In this document: positions 34,060 through 42,151 of the stretch, one piece after another
How positions within the stretch are numbered: the first letter of the stretch is position 1
How the letters are laid out: each line of letters starts with the position of its first letter
Assembly (NCBI RefSeq): GCF_009662475.1
Contig: NZ_CP045571.1
Span: forward strand, 3,222,501-3,286,500
Direction of reading: 5' to 3'
DNA: 64,000 nucleotides
From: Acidithiobacillus thiooxidans ATCC 19377
Lineage (GTDB): Bacteria; Pseudomonadota; Gammaproteobacteria; Acidithiobacillales; Acidithiobacillaceae
The notes under the pieces: generated by a model
Told to the model about the DNA's origin: nothing
Database searches by the model: none
The model's input: the letters and a program-made list of their open reading frames with translations, nothing else
Made by a program: the position numbers and the translations under genes

Positions 34060-34863
34060 ATGGCTGCGGTCATGGCAGAAACTTCTGAAGATGAACTGCA
34101 ACGCGCGCAGGAAGCCCTGGTCCATCTGGTGCAGAACGGGGATCTCGAACGCATTGTGCACCTGGCACGACTGAGTGGTGCGGCAGCAGACTCCATGAGT
34201 GATGAGATGGTGGGTCGTCTGGCGGGGTTGGCCAGCGACGGTCTGGATTTGGTGGATCAGGTCACCCGCAGTCAGGTGGCGCGGGCCCTGCCGGCCATCA
34301 GCTCCCTGGTGGAAAACGGGGATCTGGAGCGCATCGTGCAACTGGCCCGGCTGAGTGGGGCCGCCGCCGATTCCATGAGCGATGAAATGGTGGGTCGCTT
34401 GGCCGGTCTGGCCAGCGATGGCATGGATTTACTGGATCGGGTGAACCGCAGTCAGGTGGTCAATGCTTTACCGGCCATCTCGGCACTGGTCGAAAACGGC
34501 GATCTGGAGCGCATCGTTCATCTGGCCCGCATGGCGGGTGCCGCTGGCGATTCTATGAATGATGAGATGGTCTCACGCCTGGCCACTTTGGCAACCGATG
34601 CCATGTGCCTGCTGGATCGGGCAACGCGCACCGGGGTCATGGACCGTTTGCTCGCTGTCGCTGAGAAAATGGATCAGGATCATATCCTCACCGATTTCCT
34701 GCACTGCCTCAGTGGCGCCACTGAGGAGGCCGCCAGCGCCCCCATTCCCAAGGGAGGAATCGCCGGACTCTGGGACATGATGAAAAAACCGGAAACCCAG
34801 CAAACCATCCAGTTCCTCATGCTGGTCGGTAAACATTTCCGTTCCTGCCGTCTCAGGCACTGA
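34060..34863 (+). CDS. DUF1641 protein with three tandem 60-residue repeats
   Basis: The product has 267 residues. From about residue 18 to 197 a unit of exactly 60 residues (180 bp) occurs three times, each with NGDLERIV followed by ARLSGAAADSMSDEMVGRLA or a close variant. The C-terminus (GGIAGLWDMMKKPETQQTIQ, then FLMLVGKHF) is the DUF1641 motif. DUF1641 genes are often found next to SQR-like or Hdr-like sulfur oxidation genes, and it is thought to be an accessory subunit. Usual members are shorter, so the repeat expansion is notable. It is cotranscribed with the flavoprotein and followed by a terminator. Confidence 0.8.
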   Translation: MAAVMAETSEDELQRAQEALVHLVQNGDLERIVHLARLSGAAADSMSDEMVGRLAGLASDGLDLVDQVTRSQVARALPAISSLVENGDLERIVQLARLSGAAADSMSDEMVGRLAGLASDGMDLLDRVNRSQVVNALPAISALVENGDLERIVHLARMAGAAGDSMNDEMVSRLATLATDAMCLLDRATRTGVMDRLLAVAEKMDQDHILTDFLHCLSGATEEAASAPIPKGGIAGLWDMMKKPETQQTIQFLMLVGKHFRSCRLRH

Positions 34864-34910
34864 TCATCCGCTAATTTTCCGTTTTAAAGTGTTCTACTCG
34901 CCCCGCTTGC

Positions 34911-34937
34911 AGCCCCTGTCGTTCAGGGGCTTTTTTT
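34911..34937 (+). terminator. intrinsic terminator of the dsrE-tusA-SQR-DUF1641 operon
   Basis: AGCCCCTG, TCGTT and CAGGGGCT form a perfect 8-bp stem followed by T residues. It lies about 47 bases after the DUF1641 stop. Confidence 0.92.
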
Positions 34938-35259
34938 AATTGGAGTTACCTCAGAAAACGGATTACAGAGTTATCCGTCGTAAAGTCGGCTTGCCGGGGA
35001 TGAGGAGAATCAGTACATTAGCGACAGAGAAGAAACGCCCACGAGACAGAGTGATGCATTCTCTATCTCGTGTATAATAGGTTTTATAGGAGTCCCTTTT
35101 TAAACAGAACCAAGCTCTAGGTGCTTAGCGTACTTTAAGTTCCGAATTCTGAGGGGATCCAAAAAACACCAACACTGTTCGATAGCAATAGAGCAAGCGA
35201 TTAACAACGGGGATTAATCCAGTCTAGCAATCACTAAATGGAGGTACAAAGTAGGATTA
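34938..35259. other. upstream region of the pilin gene
   Basis: About 320 bases without a gene. CACGAGACAGAG and CTCTATCTCGTG (35040-35072) form a 12-bp inverted repeat with one mismatch. It is directly followed by a TATAAT (35073-35078), which could be a -10 box covered by an operator. No -35 box is obvious. Confidence 0.4.
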
Positions 35260-35863
35260 ATGAGTATACTCGTTAAAAAAAACACAGTTTAGTCTCGAGA
35301 CCGGTTTCACTCTTATCGAAATGATGATCGTGATTGCTATTATCGGTATTCTAGCAGCCATCGCTATTCCACAGTATGAAGAATATCTTGAAAGAACCAA
35401 AGCTACAGACGAAGCTGCGAACTTCCACGCTGCAATAATTGCGGCTGAATCAGCAGTTGCTGCCGCAGCTGCAGGACAGCAGGTAACTCTCGTGGGTGGA
35501 ACAACTGGCACGTCAGTTGGGGTTTTGAGTGGTAACGCGCCGGATCCTGTAGACAACGCTTCAACCAATCATGCTTACACATATAGTACATCAACAGATG
35601 GGGAAATATCTGTTGTAGCCGAAGGCGGCACTCGGACGTTAGCTCAGAGGATAAATCCTAGCACGGTCAATTCTGGGAATTATGTGCAAATCACTATGAA
35701 CGCCAGTACTCTACCATCGACCACGCTTAAAGATGATATAATTAATGCAGTTGACGGATTAGAACTTGGTAATTTTCAACGGCCGGTTTGCAATGGTTAT
35801 GGTTTTGGTGTGTGTAGAATTTATATAGGCAGTAATGGCGGCTTATCAACAATTCCTCCTTAA
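35260..35863 (+). pseudogene. type IV pilin (PilA-like), frameshifted in an A8 tract of the leader
   Basis: The mature part is a typical type IV major pilin: [20 protein letters not shown], then [19 protein letters not shown] variable, Thr/Ser-rich head and a C-terminal disulfide loop ([10 protein letters not shown]) follow. The prepilin peptidase site is Gly-Phe after SLETG. The ATG at 35260, with an AGG site upstream, is in the wrong frame by one base. Removing one A from the eight As at 35275-35282 would restore a leader reading [15 protein letters not shown]. As written, the long frame has no start before the cleavage site. This is either phase variation, a recent loss or a sequence error. 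Confidence 0.8.
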
Positions 35864-36210
35864 TCTGCTTCAATAATTTTATGAAATTGAAAATCCAGCG
35901 TGGATCCATCGCAATCAGCTTGTTACCGTTCTCAAGACTAATCTTTATTCAGCTTCTTGAGTTCAGGCTCTGCATGATGAGTTTTTATATTGCGTGACCA
36001 GCTGGGTTACGCGTTACCGTAATGGATATTTCCCAGACCATCGGATTGATAATCTGATGGTCTGATCGAATAAAAAACCTGCAATAAAAGGCATTTCAGC
36101 CTGTGTCATGCCGTAATTTTCGCCGATTTGCCCAAATTTTGCCCAAGTGAACCCGAAAAACGCCTTATTTGTGACCAGTCACGATATAACATAGTTACGC
36201 AGTAACTCGC
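35864..36210. other. intergenic region between pilin and relaxase genes
   Basis: About 350 bases without a gene. It contains the hairpin at 36034-36064, which may end the pilin transcript, and a short GTGAC/GTCAC dyad near 36174. No other structure is clear. Confidence 0.45.
36034..36064 (+). terminator. long hairpin downstream of the pilin gene
   Basis: CAGACCATC pairs with GATGGTCTG, and inside it GATT pairs with AATC, giving about 13 bp with a small bulge. A-rich sequence follows but no T-run. It may protect or end a transcript. Confidence 0.4.
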
Positions 36211-37584
36211 TCAATCCCCTAACCCATGCCCCTTGTTCTGGCCCGGGCGCTTCTTTCCCTTGGCCGTCGGCTCCGGCCCGGCAAAAAGTACCTCCGGCTG
36301 CTGCTGATGGCGGAATACCGCCTCCCGTCCGATCTGGGCAGCGGCTTCATTCGTCAGCTGCTGCCTGTCTTTTGTCTGACCACGATAGCGCTCATTGACC
36401 AGGTACGTGACCCCCACGGCAATGACTTTGCTATCGAATCCAAGCGCAGCCAGCGCGTCCGCCGTCGCTTCCAGGGTCTGGCGTTCTTCAATGAGCGCAC
36501 ACAAATTTCTGCCAACTTCGGAAGAGACTTTCTTGGCCAGACCCACGGCGTCCGGAATCTCTGCCCGTTGCGCCGCCGCTATCCGTTCCTGCTCCCGCTG
36601 CGCATCGATGACCGCTTGCGCCCGTTGCGCGAGCTCCGCATCCGCTACCGCCAAACCCGCCTGTAACGCGGCGATGGCTGCCTTCTCCTGAAATTCTGCA
36701 GGGCCTGTAAACGTCAGGGTCTCCCAGCCTTTCCCTTGAGCGGTCTCGATCAACAGCGGAATATCCTGCGCGCCATTCTTTGCTAAAAGTAACGGCCCCT
36801 GATCAATCACTTCCTGCTTACCCAGGCGCAAATACAATCCGCCATGCTCTGGCATCCAGCGACAGTAGAGGTCTTTTTCGGCCATCTCTGCCGAATACGC
36901 AGGGTCGTATTTCCGGGAAAGGGTCTGTGCCCGCCATTCCCGCCAGCGGCTGCGCTGTGGATAGCGGACACCCGGCGCGGTTTCTGCGGCCACCCGGTCA
37001 TCCAGGGCCTGTTCTTCCCGCTCCCGCTGTTCCTGGACTTCCAGTAACCGTTCTTCCTCCCGTCTCCTGGCCCGTTCCTGCTGGCGAAAGGCCCAGCGCT
37101 CCCGAATCTCCCAGCTGTCCCTACGGTACCCCTGCCGTAAGCGGGCACGTTCCAGAACCTGTTCCGCATCATGCAGGGCCTTTTCGAGCGCAAGGGCTTC
37201 CAGGCGGGCCTGGGCCGCTGCCTGGGCCGCCACCTGGCGGGCTTGTTTGTGCGCTTCATACCCTAAAACCATCGCCGCCCGGTCCGGAGCCTTCTCCGCG
37301 CCCGCATGGGTCAATACCCGTCCCCGCTTCGGCTGGGGCGGACGGTCCAGGGCGATCACCCGTTCCAGGGCTGCCCGATGCGCGTCATGGTCCCCTTGTT
37401 CCCACAACCGGGCGGCCTGCTGTTCCGCTTCCTGTCGCTGGACTTCCAGACTTCGGTGATCGATGCGGATCGATGAATAGCCGGCATGCGCCAGTTCTTG
37501 ATTGGCCAGATCTGCCCATAAGGGCCGGACGACTTCGCTCAGCCAGTCCTGCCCAATCCGCGCTTGGGTTTTCGGGGCACCACC
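36211..37584 (-). pseudogene. relaxase C-terminal part with LPD7-like domain, behind an in-frame stop
   Basis: This is the continuation, in the same frame, of the relaxase frame 37585-38121 after a TGA. The first 60 codons read GGAPKTQARIGQDWLSEVVR and further helical sequence without a start. The first usable start is at 37407, giving 398 residues. The part has long charged helices (many Arg, Glu, Gln) and then LYCRWMPEHGGLYLRLGKQE, the opening of the LPD7 domain often found at the C-terminus of MobA/TraI-like relaxases. It ends in a Lys/Gly-rich tail. Whether a protein is made from an internal start is unknown. Confidence 0.7.
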
Positions 37585-38121
37585 TCAAGCGGGATCCACC
37601 GGGTTTTTGTTCTTCGGGGAGACCGCCGCCCGTTTGAACCATAAGGCCGGGTCCCGCGCTATCCCGTCGTTGATTTTGTCCGAGAGCATCAGGTGGCAGT
37701 GCAACAGGGAGGCGTCCCTTTCGCTCCGGTGAATCGCGAGTGTATAGGGCGTATGCCCGCCTTCCACAGCGCCCAGGCGTTCTGCAAAGTTGTGCGCCAA
37801 TAAAATGTTCACGGCTTCCGGTAGTTCCTGCGGCAGCGCAAACTCGAGCTCCCGATAGACGGTCCCATTCTTGCGCTCGTACTGATCGGCTGCATCCCAG
37901 TAGTCCGCTGCCGTTTGCGCCCACGCGGGTAGATATCCTGATTCAGCATGCAGGACTTGATCAGCCCGGGAGACACGCTCCTTTTTTACGGTATTGCCGT
38001 CGACCTGTTCCACCGTTTTCTGAGCGTAAGGACCTTCTCGCAGAATGTACCGCACATGCCCGCCTGCGCCTTTGCCGACGCCTCGGTTGTGAGTTTTTGC
38101 ATGTAAATGATATTCCGCCAT
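37585..38121 (-). CDS. MobA/MobL-family relaxase, N-terminal domain (truncated)
   Basis: The frame encodes 178 residues beginning MAEYHLHAKTHNRGVGKGAG. It includes DYWDAADQYERKNGTVYREL and the metal-binding His motif RSERDASLLHCHLMLSDKIN. This is the nicking domain of MobA/MobL (MOBQ-like) relaxases. A TGA at 37585-37587 ends it, but the same frame stays open for a further 457 codons, so a single base change has probably cut a 636-residue protein in two. The nickase domain itself may be complete. It is divergent from the traD remnant, with the likely transfer origin between them. Confidence 0.8.
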   Translation of the reverse strand: MAEYHLHAKTHNRGVGKGAGGHVRYILREGPYAQKTVEQVDGNTVKKERVSRADQVLHAESGYLPAWAQTAADYWDAADQYERKNGTVYRELEFALPQELPEAVNILLAHNFAERLGAVEGGHTPYTLAIHRSERDASLLHCHLMLSDKINDGIARDPALWFKRAAVSPKNKNPVDPA

Positions 38122-38162
38122 TTTGACCTCATCTTTCTTTTCGCCGTCTGCAAGACCGTGCT

Positions 38163-38209
38163 TGTTTCTCGGAGAGAAACATTAAAGCGCGCCTGCTTTA
38201 ACAAGCAGG
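38163..38209. other. candidate transfer origin (oriT) with inverted repeats
   Basis: Between the divergent relaxase and TraD frames lie two perfect dyads: TGTTTCTC-GGA-GAGAAACA (38163-38181) and CCTGCTT-TAAC-AAGCAGG (38192-38209). TTAAAGC/GCTTTAA also overlaps the second. Inverted repeats next to the relaxase gene are usual for oriT. The nick site cannot be assigned. Confidence 0.5.
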
Positions 38210-38294
38210 AAAATGCTTTAATAGATTATCATGGAACTTTTAAACTATACTCATGATAAAATGTTCTATTAATTGAGACAGGATGTTATCCATT

Positions 38295-38699
38295 ATGGTA
38301 TCAAAAGTTGAACGCTTATAAAAGCAGTATAAAGAAAGTCTTGAAAAGACCAATAATGCCAAACATGAACTCATAAAACTGCGTAAAGAACAGGAGCGCA
38401 AGGATAAGGCCATCGCGCGTAAGGCCCGTAATCATGCCTTGTTCAAAGTCGGGGGACTCGTGGAGCTGGCGGGGCTGCTGGAATGCGATAAAGGCGCACT
38501 GCTCGGTGGCTTGCTGGAAACAGCAGAGACTTGGAGAGATGGACCGGAATCTCCCCGTTTCCAGGAATGGAAACAATCCGGCGATGCCTTACTCGCTGAG
38601 CGCGAAGCGGAGCGCAAATCGAACACCAAAAAAACTGCAGAAAGCGAAACGACGGTATCGGAAGCGGCAGAGACTCACTCGCTTCACGGTCAGCCGTAA
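38295..38699 (+). pseudogene. TraD-like mobilization accessory protein, stop at codon 9
   Basis: From ATG 38295 the frame reads MVSKVERL, then TAA (38319-38321). The same frame continues KQYKESLEKTNNAKHELIKL and then ARKARNHALFKVGGLVELAG, then LLECDKGALLGGLLE. This is a typical small TraD/MobC-like protein of Ti-type or MOBQ mobilization regions (opening M-SKVERL-KQ). A single base change explains the stop. The next start in frame is TTG 38439, which would lack the helical N-terminus. It accompanies the relaxase, which is also interrupted. Confidence 0.75.
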
Positions 38700-38777
38700 G
38701 TGTAGCGGCTTGCCATCGAAAACACCGTGTTCAGTTGGCTCTGCAAGTAGGTGAGAATGCTGTCCATCCGGTATTTT

Positions 38778-39773
38778 TTAGTCCATCCTTTTTGCCAAAT
38801 CTTCTGCTTTCAAATGCGTGTATCGTTTGAGCATCTGCAAGGTTTTATGGCCCGTGATAGCCGAGACTTCCACCGTATTAAAGCCTTTCTCAAAAAGGCG
38901 GCTGGTAGCTTCATGACGCAAGTCGTGAAAAGTGAGTCCTGAAATTGTGGCTTGAGCCAGCGCACGACGCCAAGATGCTCTCATACCATCTTGTGTGTAA
39001 TTCCAGACTTTCCCATCTGAACGATGGAGTAGCGATCCCAATATCTGTCCAGCAGTAGATGATAATGGCACATCACGCGATGACCCATTTTTCGTTTCAG
39101 AAAGATGCACAACGCCTCGCTTCTGATCAACCATGTCCCAAGTCATACCCATGATCTCGCCTTGCCGCATGGCGGTTTCAATAGCGAATCGCGTTATAGC
39201 AGCAAGCTCTGGATTTACGGATTGACAAGCAGCCAAAAGACGAGTCTCCTCATCGTCGACCAAGCGTCGTTCGCGACCTTTTGGCAGATTAGGTTTCTTT
39301 ACCAGAAAAGTTGGTATCCCATTGGGTAATGCAATACCCCATTCATGGGTACCCTTTTTTAACGCACGTTGCAGTATACCGAGTTCATGCTTCACCGATT
39401 GCGGACCCACCTTTTGCAAACGTACATCACGATAATCAGCAATCAAGGAAGATGTCAGGGCAGCGAGTGAGTATTTACCCAGTCCTTCCTTTAGATGCTT
39501 CACCCTGGAGACTTCACGACGGCCACCTTTCTGGGTAGGTAACACCTCTCGCGCATACCTATCCATTAATTCGTTCACCGTAGTGCGCTCGGATTCGCTG
39601 CGCGACACAAAAACGCCGCGTATCATTTCCGATTCCGTCACCGTTGCCCACTGCGTCGCTTCGGCTTTGGTTCGAAAGGTCTTAACTTGTAGAGGAAATC
39701 CCTTGCGCTTTATCTGGGCTTGCCAGCCTATCGTGATACCATCCCGGTCTTCTCGGGATCTGATGGTTGCCAT
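38778..39773 (-). CDS. int: tyrosine-type site-specific integrase
   Basis: The product has about 331 residues. An N-terminal DNA-binding part (GITIGWQAQIKRKGFPLQVK) and SAM-like core-binding domain precede the catalytic domain. The catalytic residues are visible: Arg in TAMRQGEIMG, His-x-x-Arg in FHDLRHEATSRL, His in ITGHKTLQML and the nucleophile Tyr in KRYTHL. The ATG at 39773, with AGAGG upstream, is used; a longer frame from 39827 would cross the arm-like site. It lies 92 bases from the tRNA-Lys 3' end and reads inward, so it is the integrase of this island. It appears intact. Confidence 0.95.
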   Translation of the reverse strand: MATIRSREDRDGITIGWQAQIKRKGFPLQVKTFRTKAEATQWATVTESEMIRGVFVSRSESERTTVNELMDRYAREVLPTQKGGRREVSRVKHLKEGLGKYSLAALTSSLIADYRDVRLQKVGPQSVKHELGILQRALKKGTHEWGIALPNGIPTFLVKKPNLPKGRERRLVDDEETRLLAACQSVNPELAAITRFAIETAMRQGEIMGMTWDMVDQKRGVVHLSETKNGSSRDVPLSSTAGQILGSLLHRSDGKVWNYTQDGMRASWRRALAQATISGLTFHDLRHEATSRLFEKGFNTVEVSAITGHKTLQMLKRYTHLKAEDLAKRMD

Positions 39774-39797
39774 CTCTTGCCTCTCTTTCTGAGTCCA

Positions 39798-39819
39798 AGT
39801 ATGGCATAAAGGTGGCACA
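39798..39819 (+). repeat. possible integrase arm-type site (right)
   Basis: AGTATGGC-N5-GGTGGCACA, 19 of 22 bases identical to 8087-8108 and in direct orientation. It lies between the integrase start and the attachment core, 36 bases from the core. Confidence 0.5.
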
Positions 39820-39855
39820 AATTCCAAACTAAATCAATATGATTTTATAAGTTGC

Positions 39856-39913
39856 TGTTTTTAATGGTGGGAACGGCGGGATTCGAACCCGCGACCCACG
39901 GCTTAAAAGGCCG
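39856..39913 (-). repeat. right attachment-site repeat (tRNA-Lys 3' part)
   Basis: These 58 bases are identical to 7907-7964. They cover the tRNA-Lys from the anticodon stem to the CCA end and nine bases downstream. Confidence 0.9.
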
Positions 39914-39940
39914 CTGCTCTACCGACTGAGCTACATTCCC
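39865..39940 (-). tRNA. tRNA-Lys (anticodon TTT)
   Basis: The minus strand folds as a complete 76-base tRNA. The acceptor stem pairs GGGAATG with CGTTCCC, the D-arm contains AGCTCAGTCGGTAGAGC, and the anticodon loop is CTTTTAA with anticodon TTT. The T-arm contains GGTTCGAATCC and the CCA end is encoded. The island is inserted at its 3' end and the gene is kept intact. Confidence 0.96.
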
Positions 39941-40011
39941 ATACATACGCAAACGACACCAGAACAGCGTCAAGGCCGCGTATTATCAGCGGTGGAGCAG
40001 CTTCGGTCAAG

Positions 40012-40557
40012 TCAAGGATTATCCAGCGCGAAATGCCCTGAGAATTCGGCATGATCCAGCACATGCCCCAAACTGTGCATTTCACGGGCACGCGGATCTG
40101 CGGCAGGGGGCGGGCCAAGCTGGTCGGCGTCATGGCCTGGCGTATGCAATCTCGCCTTTACCGCCTCCCAATCAGCCCCTTCGGCCAGACCCAGTGTGGC
40201 TTTGTCCGTCGCCAGCAGCAGGAAATCATAATGCTGCAACTGGTGATCAGCCGCTGCCTCAGGGGGGCGATAACCCAACGTCCCGAAACTGTTGCGTCCG
40301 GTGAGGATGCCATCGGGGAGAGGACCCCCCTCGTGTAAACCTTCGATCGTTGGAGAAATATCGTAGAGCAACCAATGTACCCGTTGCCCCGATTCGGCCT
40401 CCCGATGTTCCATGAGCAACACCAGACTCTTGGTGTTGGGGGGAAGATGTTGCCAAAAAATGGACGGGGTCCTGCCTTCACCGGGATGGGCGAAACGTTT
40501 GGGAATCCAGTCTTCTGGATCAATTCCGGTACTGAATACTTTCATTTCTGCTGCCAT
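40012..40557 (-). CDS. YbhB/YbcL (PEBP, Raf-kinase-inhibitor-like) family protein
   Basis: The product has about 181 residues. It shows the PEBP motifs EGRTPSIFWQHLPPNTKSLV, then LLMEHREAESGQRVHWLLYD (D-P/D-A-type ligand pocket, here altered), and FGTLGYRPPEAAADHQLQHY near the GYxGPxPP position. The ATG at 40557 has GGAGG six bases upstream. Bacterial PEBP proteins bind phosphate-containing ligands, but the function is not established. It is the first gene outside the right end of the island. Confidence 0.82.
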   Translation of the reverse strand: MAAEMKVFSTGIDPEDWIPKRFAHPGEGRTPSIFWQHLPPNTKSLVLLMEHREAESGQRVHWLLYDISPTIEGLHEGGPLPDGILTGRNSFGTLGYRPPEAAADHQLQHYDFLLLATDKATLGLAEGADWEAVKARLHTPGHDADQLGPPPAADPRAREMHSLGHVLDHAEFSGHFALDNP

Positions 40558-40736
40558 GTCTGCCTCCTCACTGACGTGCGGGCTGCTGGCCAAAACATCG
40601 ACAAACGGTGCAATCACTTCGCCCGCAAAAAAAACAACCAGCTTTATATAACGATAGCAGAAAATGAGCACTCGCGATGGCCGCAGGGCAAGTCATGGTG
40701 CAGATCAAACACCAAGCCCTGGACAATGAATTGGGG

Positions 40737-41972
40737 TCAGGGGAGCTCCATGCCCATCAGATCATCCCAGTTTTCCCGTCGCCGAATGAGGCGATGTTGA
40801 TGACCATGGACCAGCACCTCCGGGGGCCGGGGCCGGGTATTGTAGTTGCTACTCATGGCAAAGCCGTACGCACCGGCACCCATAATGGCCAACAACTGTC
40901 CTGCCTCCGCACGAACGGGGCGGTCCTTGGCGATGAAGTCGCCGCTTTCGCAGATCGGCCCAACCACATCCATGACCTGCCCGGCTGCCGCATCCTGGCG
41001 GAGTGGCAAAATATCGTGCCAGGCCCCATAAAGAGCTGGGCGCAACAAATCATTCATGGCGGCATCCACCACACAAAACTGCTTGCTGCCATTATCCTTG
41101 AGGTATTCCACCCTAGTCAGCAGAACCCCTGCATTCCCCACCAGGGCCCGGCCCAGCTCTACCGCCCTTTTGACGGCCAGGCCCTGCAGGGCCTGGTTGA
41201 GAACCTCCGCATAATCCGCAGGACTGGGCGGGTTCTCATCGTGATAACGAATACCCACCCCCCCCCCGAGATCCAGATGCTCCAGGGTAAGGCCCTGGGC
41301 AGAGAGGTCTGCATAGAGGGCACGCACCCGCGTCACCGCTTCGCCGAGGGGCGCAAGATTAAGTAATTGAGATCCGATATGACAGGCTATGCCCTTGAGC
41401 TCCAGAGCAGGATGTTTTGCGGCCTCCAGGTAGAGAGTCCGCGCAGCATCCATGGGGATCCCGAACTTGCTTTCCTTAAGGCCGGTGGCAATGTACGCAT
41501 GGGTGCCGGGGTCTACATCCGGATTCACGCGCAGGGCAATGGGCGCGCGCAGGCCCATATCAGCAGCAATATCGGCAATCCGCCACAACTCTGCAGCAGA
41601 CTCCACATTGAGACAGGCAATGCCGGCAGACAGGGCGGCACGAATTTCATCAGCAGACTTACCTACGCCCGAAAAAATGATTTTCTCCGCTGCACCTCCG
41701 GCACGCAGCACCCGTTCCAGTTCTCCGCCCGAAACAATGTCAAAACCGGCACCCATTTCAGCAAATAAACGCAGCACCGCGAGATTACTGTTGGCTTTGA
41801 CGGCATAACACACCTGCGTGCCGTCACCCAGTGCGTTACTGAAGGAATGGTAGCGTTCGCGCAGCGCCGCCCCGGAATATACATAGCAGGGAGTATCATA
41901 ATGCCGGGCAATGGTGGCGAGGGATAAATCCTCGCAGTACAAGTCTCCCTGATGGTAATGGAAGGGATTCAT
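40737..41972 (-). CDS. lysA: diaminopimelate decarboxylase
   Basis: The product has 411 residues. It converts meso-diaminopimelate to lysine with pyridoxal phosphate. Visible are CYAVKANSNLAVLRLFAEMG with the PLP lysine, KGIACHIGSQLLNLAPLGEA, LDLGGGVGIRYHDENPPS and GPICESGDFIAKDR with the catalytic cysteine. The start at 41972 ([19 protein letters not shown]) is at the normal place; the frame extends further but is antisense to nothing useful and overlaps lptM. It is the last gene of the argH-lptM-lysA operon. Confidence 0.96.
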   Translation of the reverse strand: MNPFHYHQGDLYCEDLSLATIARHYDTPCYVYSGAALRERYHSFSNALGDGTQVCYAVKANSNLAVLRLFAEMGAGFDIVSGGELERVLRAGGAAEKIIFSGVGKSADEIRAALSAGIACLNVESAAELWRIADIAADMGLRAPIALRVNPDVDPGTHAYIATGLKESKFGIPMDAARTLYLEAAKHPALELKGIACHIGSQLLNLAPLGEAVTRVRALYADLSAQGLTLEHLDLGGGVGIRYHDENPPSPADYAEVLNQALQGLAVKRAVELGRALVGNAGVLLTRVEYLKDNGSKQFCVVDAAMNDLLRPALYGAWHDILPLRQDAAAGQVMDVVGPICESGDFIAKDRPVRAEAGQLLAIMGAGAYGFAMSSNYNTRPRPPEVLVHGHQHRLIRRRENWDDLMGMELP

Positions 41973-42151
41973 GGCCGCGCAGCACTCCCCGTGGCACTGC
42001 TGGTCGGGCTGATTGGTGCTGGCGCGACAGCCGTATTGGCGGCAGGATGTGCCGGAGGGGGTGGCGGCAGACTCAGTGGCGTCTTCCGTCCACAGCCCGC
42101 CAGACCGAGGACCAACACCCAGACGAAGACCACAGCGGCCAGGGATTTCAT
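41969..42151 (-). CDS. lptM: LptM/YifL-like small lipoprotein
   Basis: The product has 60 residues with a lipoprotein signal ending in [17 protein letters not shown]. The C-G-x-K-x-PL-x-LPPP pattern is characteristic of LptM (formerly YifL), which helps the LptD/E lipopolysaccharide translocon to mature. It overlaps argH by four bases and lysA by four bases. The lptM-lysA pair is commonly conserved in proteobacteria. Confidence 0.82.
   Translation of the reverse strand: MKSLAAVVFVWVLVLGLAGCGRKTPLSLPPPPPAHPAANTAVAPAPISPTSSATGSAARP

Larger units (their letters stand above)
7907..39913. mobile_element. tRNA-Lys-integrated genomic island (~32 kb), mobilizable but decaying
   Basis: The region is bounded by two identical 58-bp direct repeats (7907-7964 and 39856-39913). 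The right copy overlaps the 3' half of an intact tRNA-Lys gene. The left copy contains only that tRNA fragment, as expected after site-specific integration. A tyrosine recombinase gene sits 92 bases from the tRNA 3' end and reads away from it, the usual layout. The interior contains mobilization genes, several IS remnants, one complete ISL3 element, a toxin-antitoxin remnant and accessory metabolic genes. No conjugative type IV secretion genes are seen, so at best it was mobilizable by a helper. Relaxase and TraD each carry an in-frame stop, so mobility by that route is probably lost; the integrase is intact. Confidence 0.85.
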
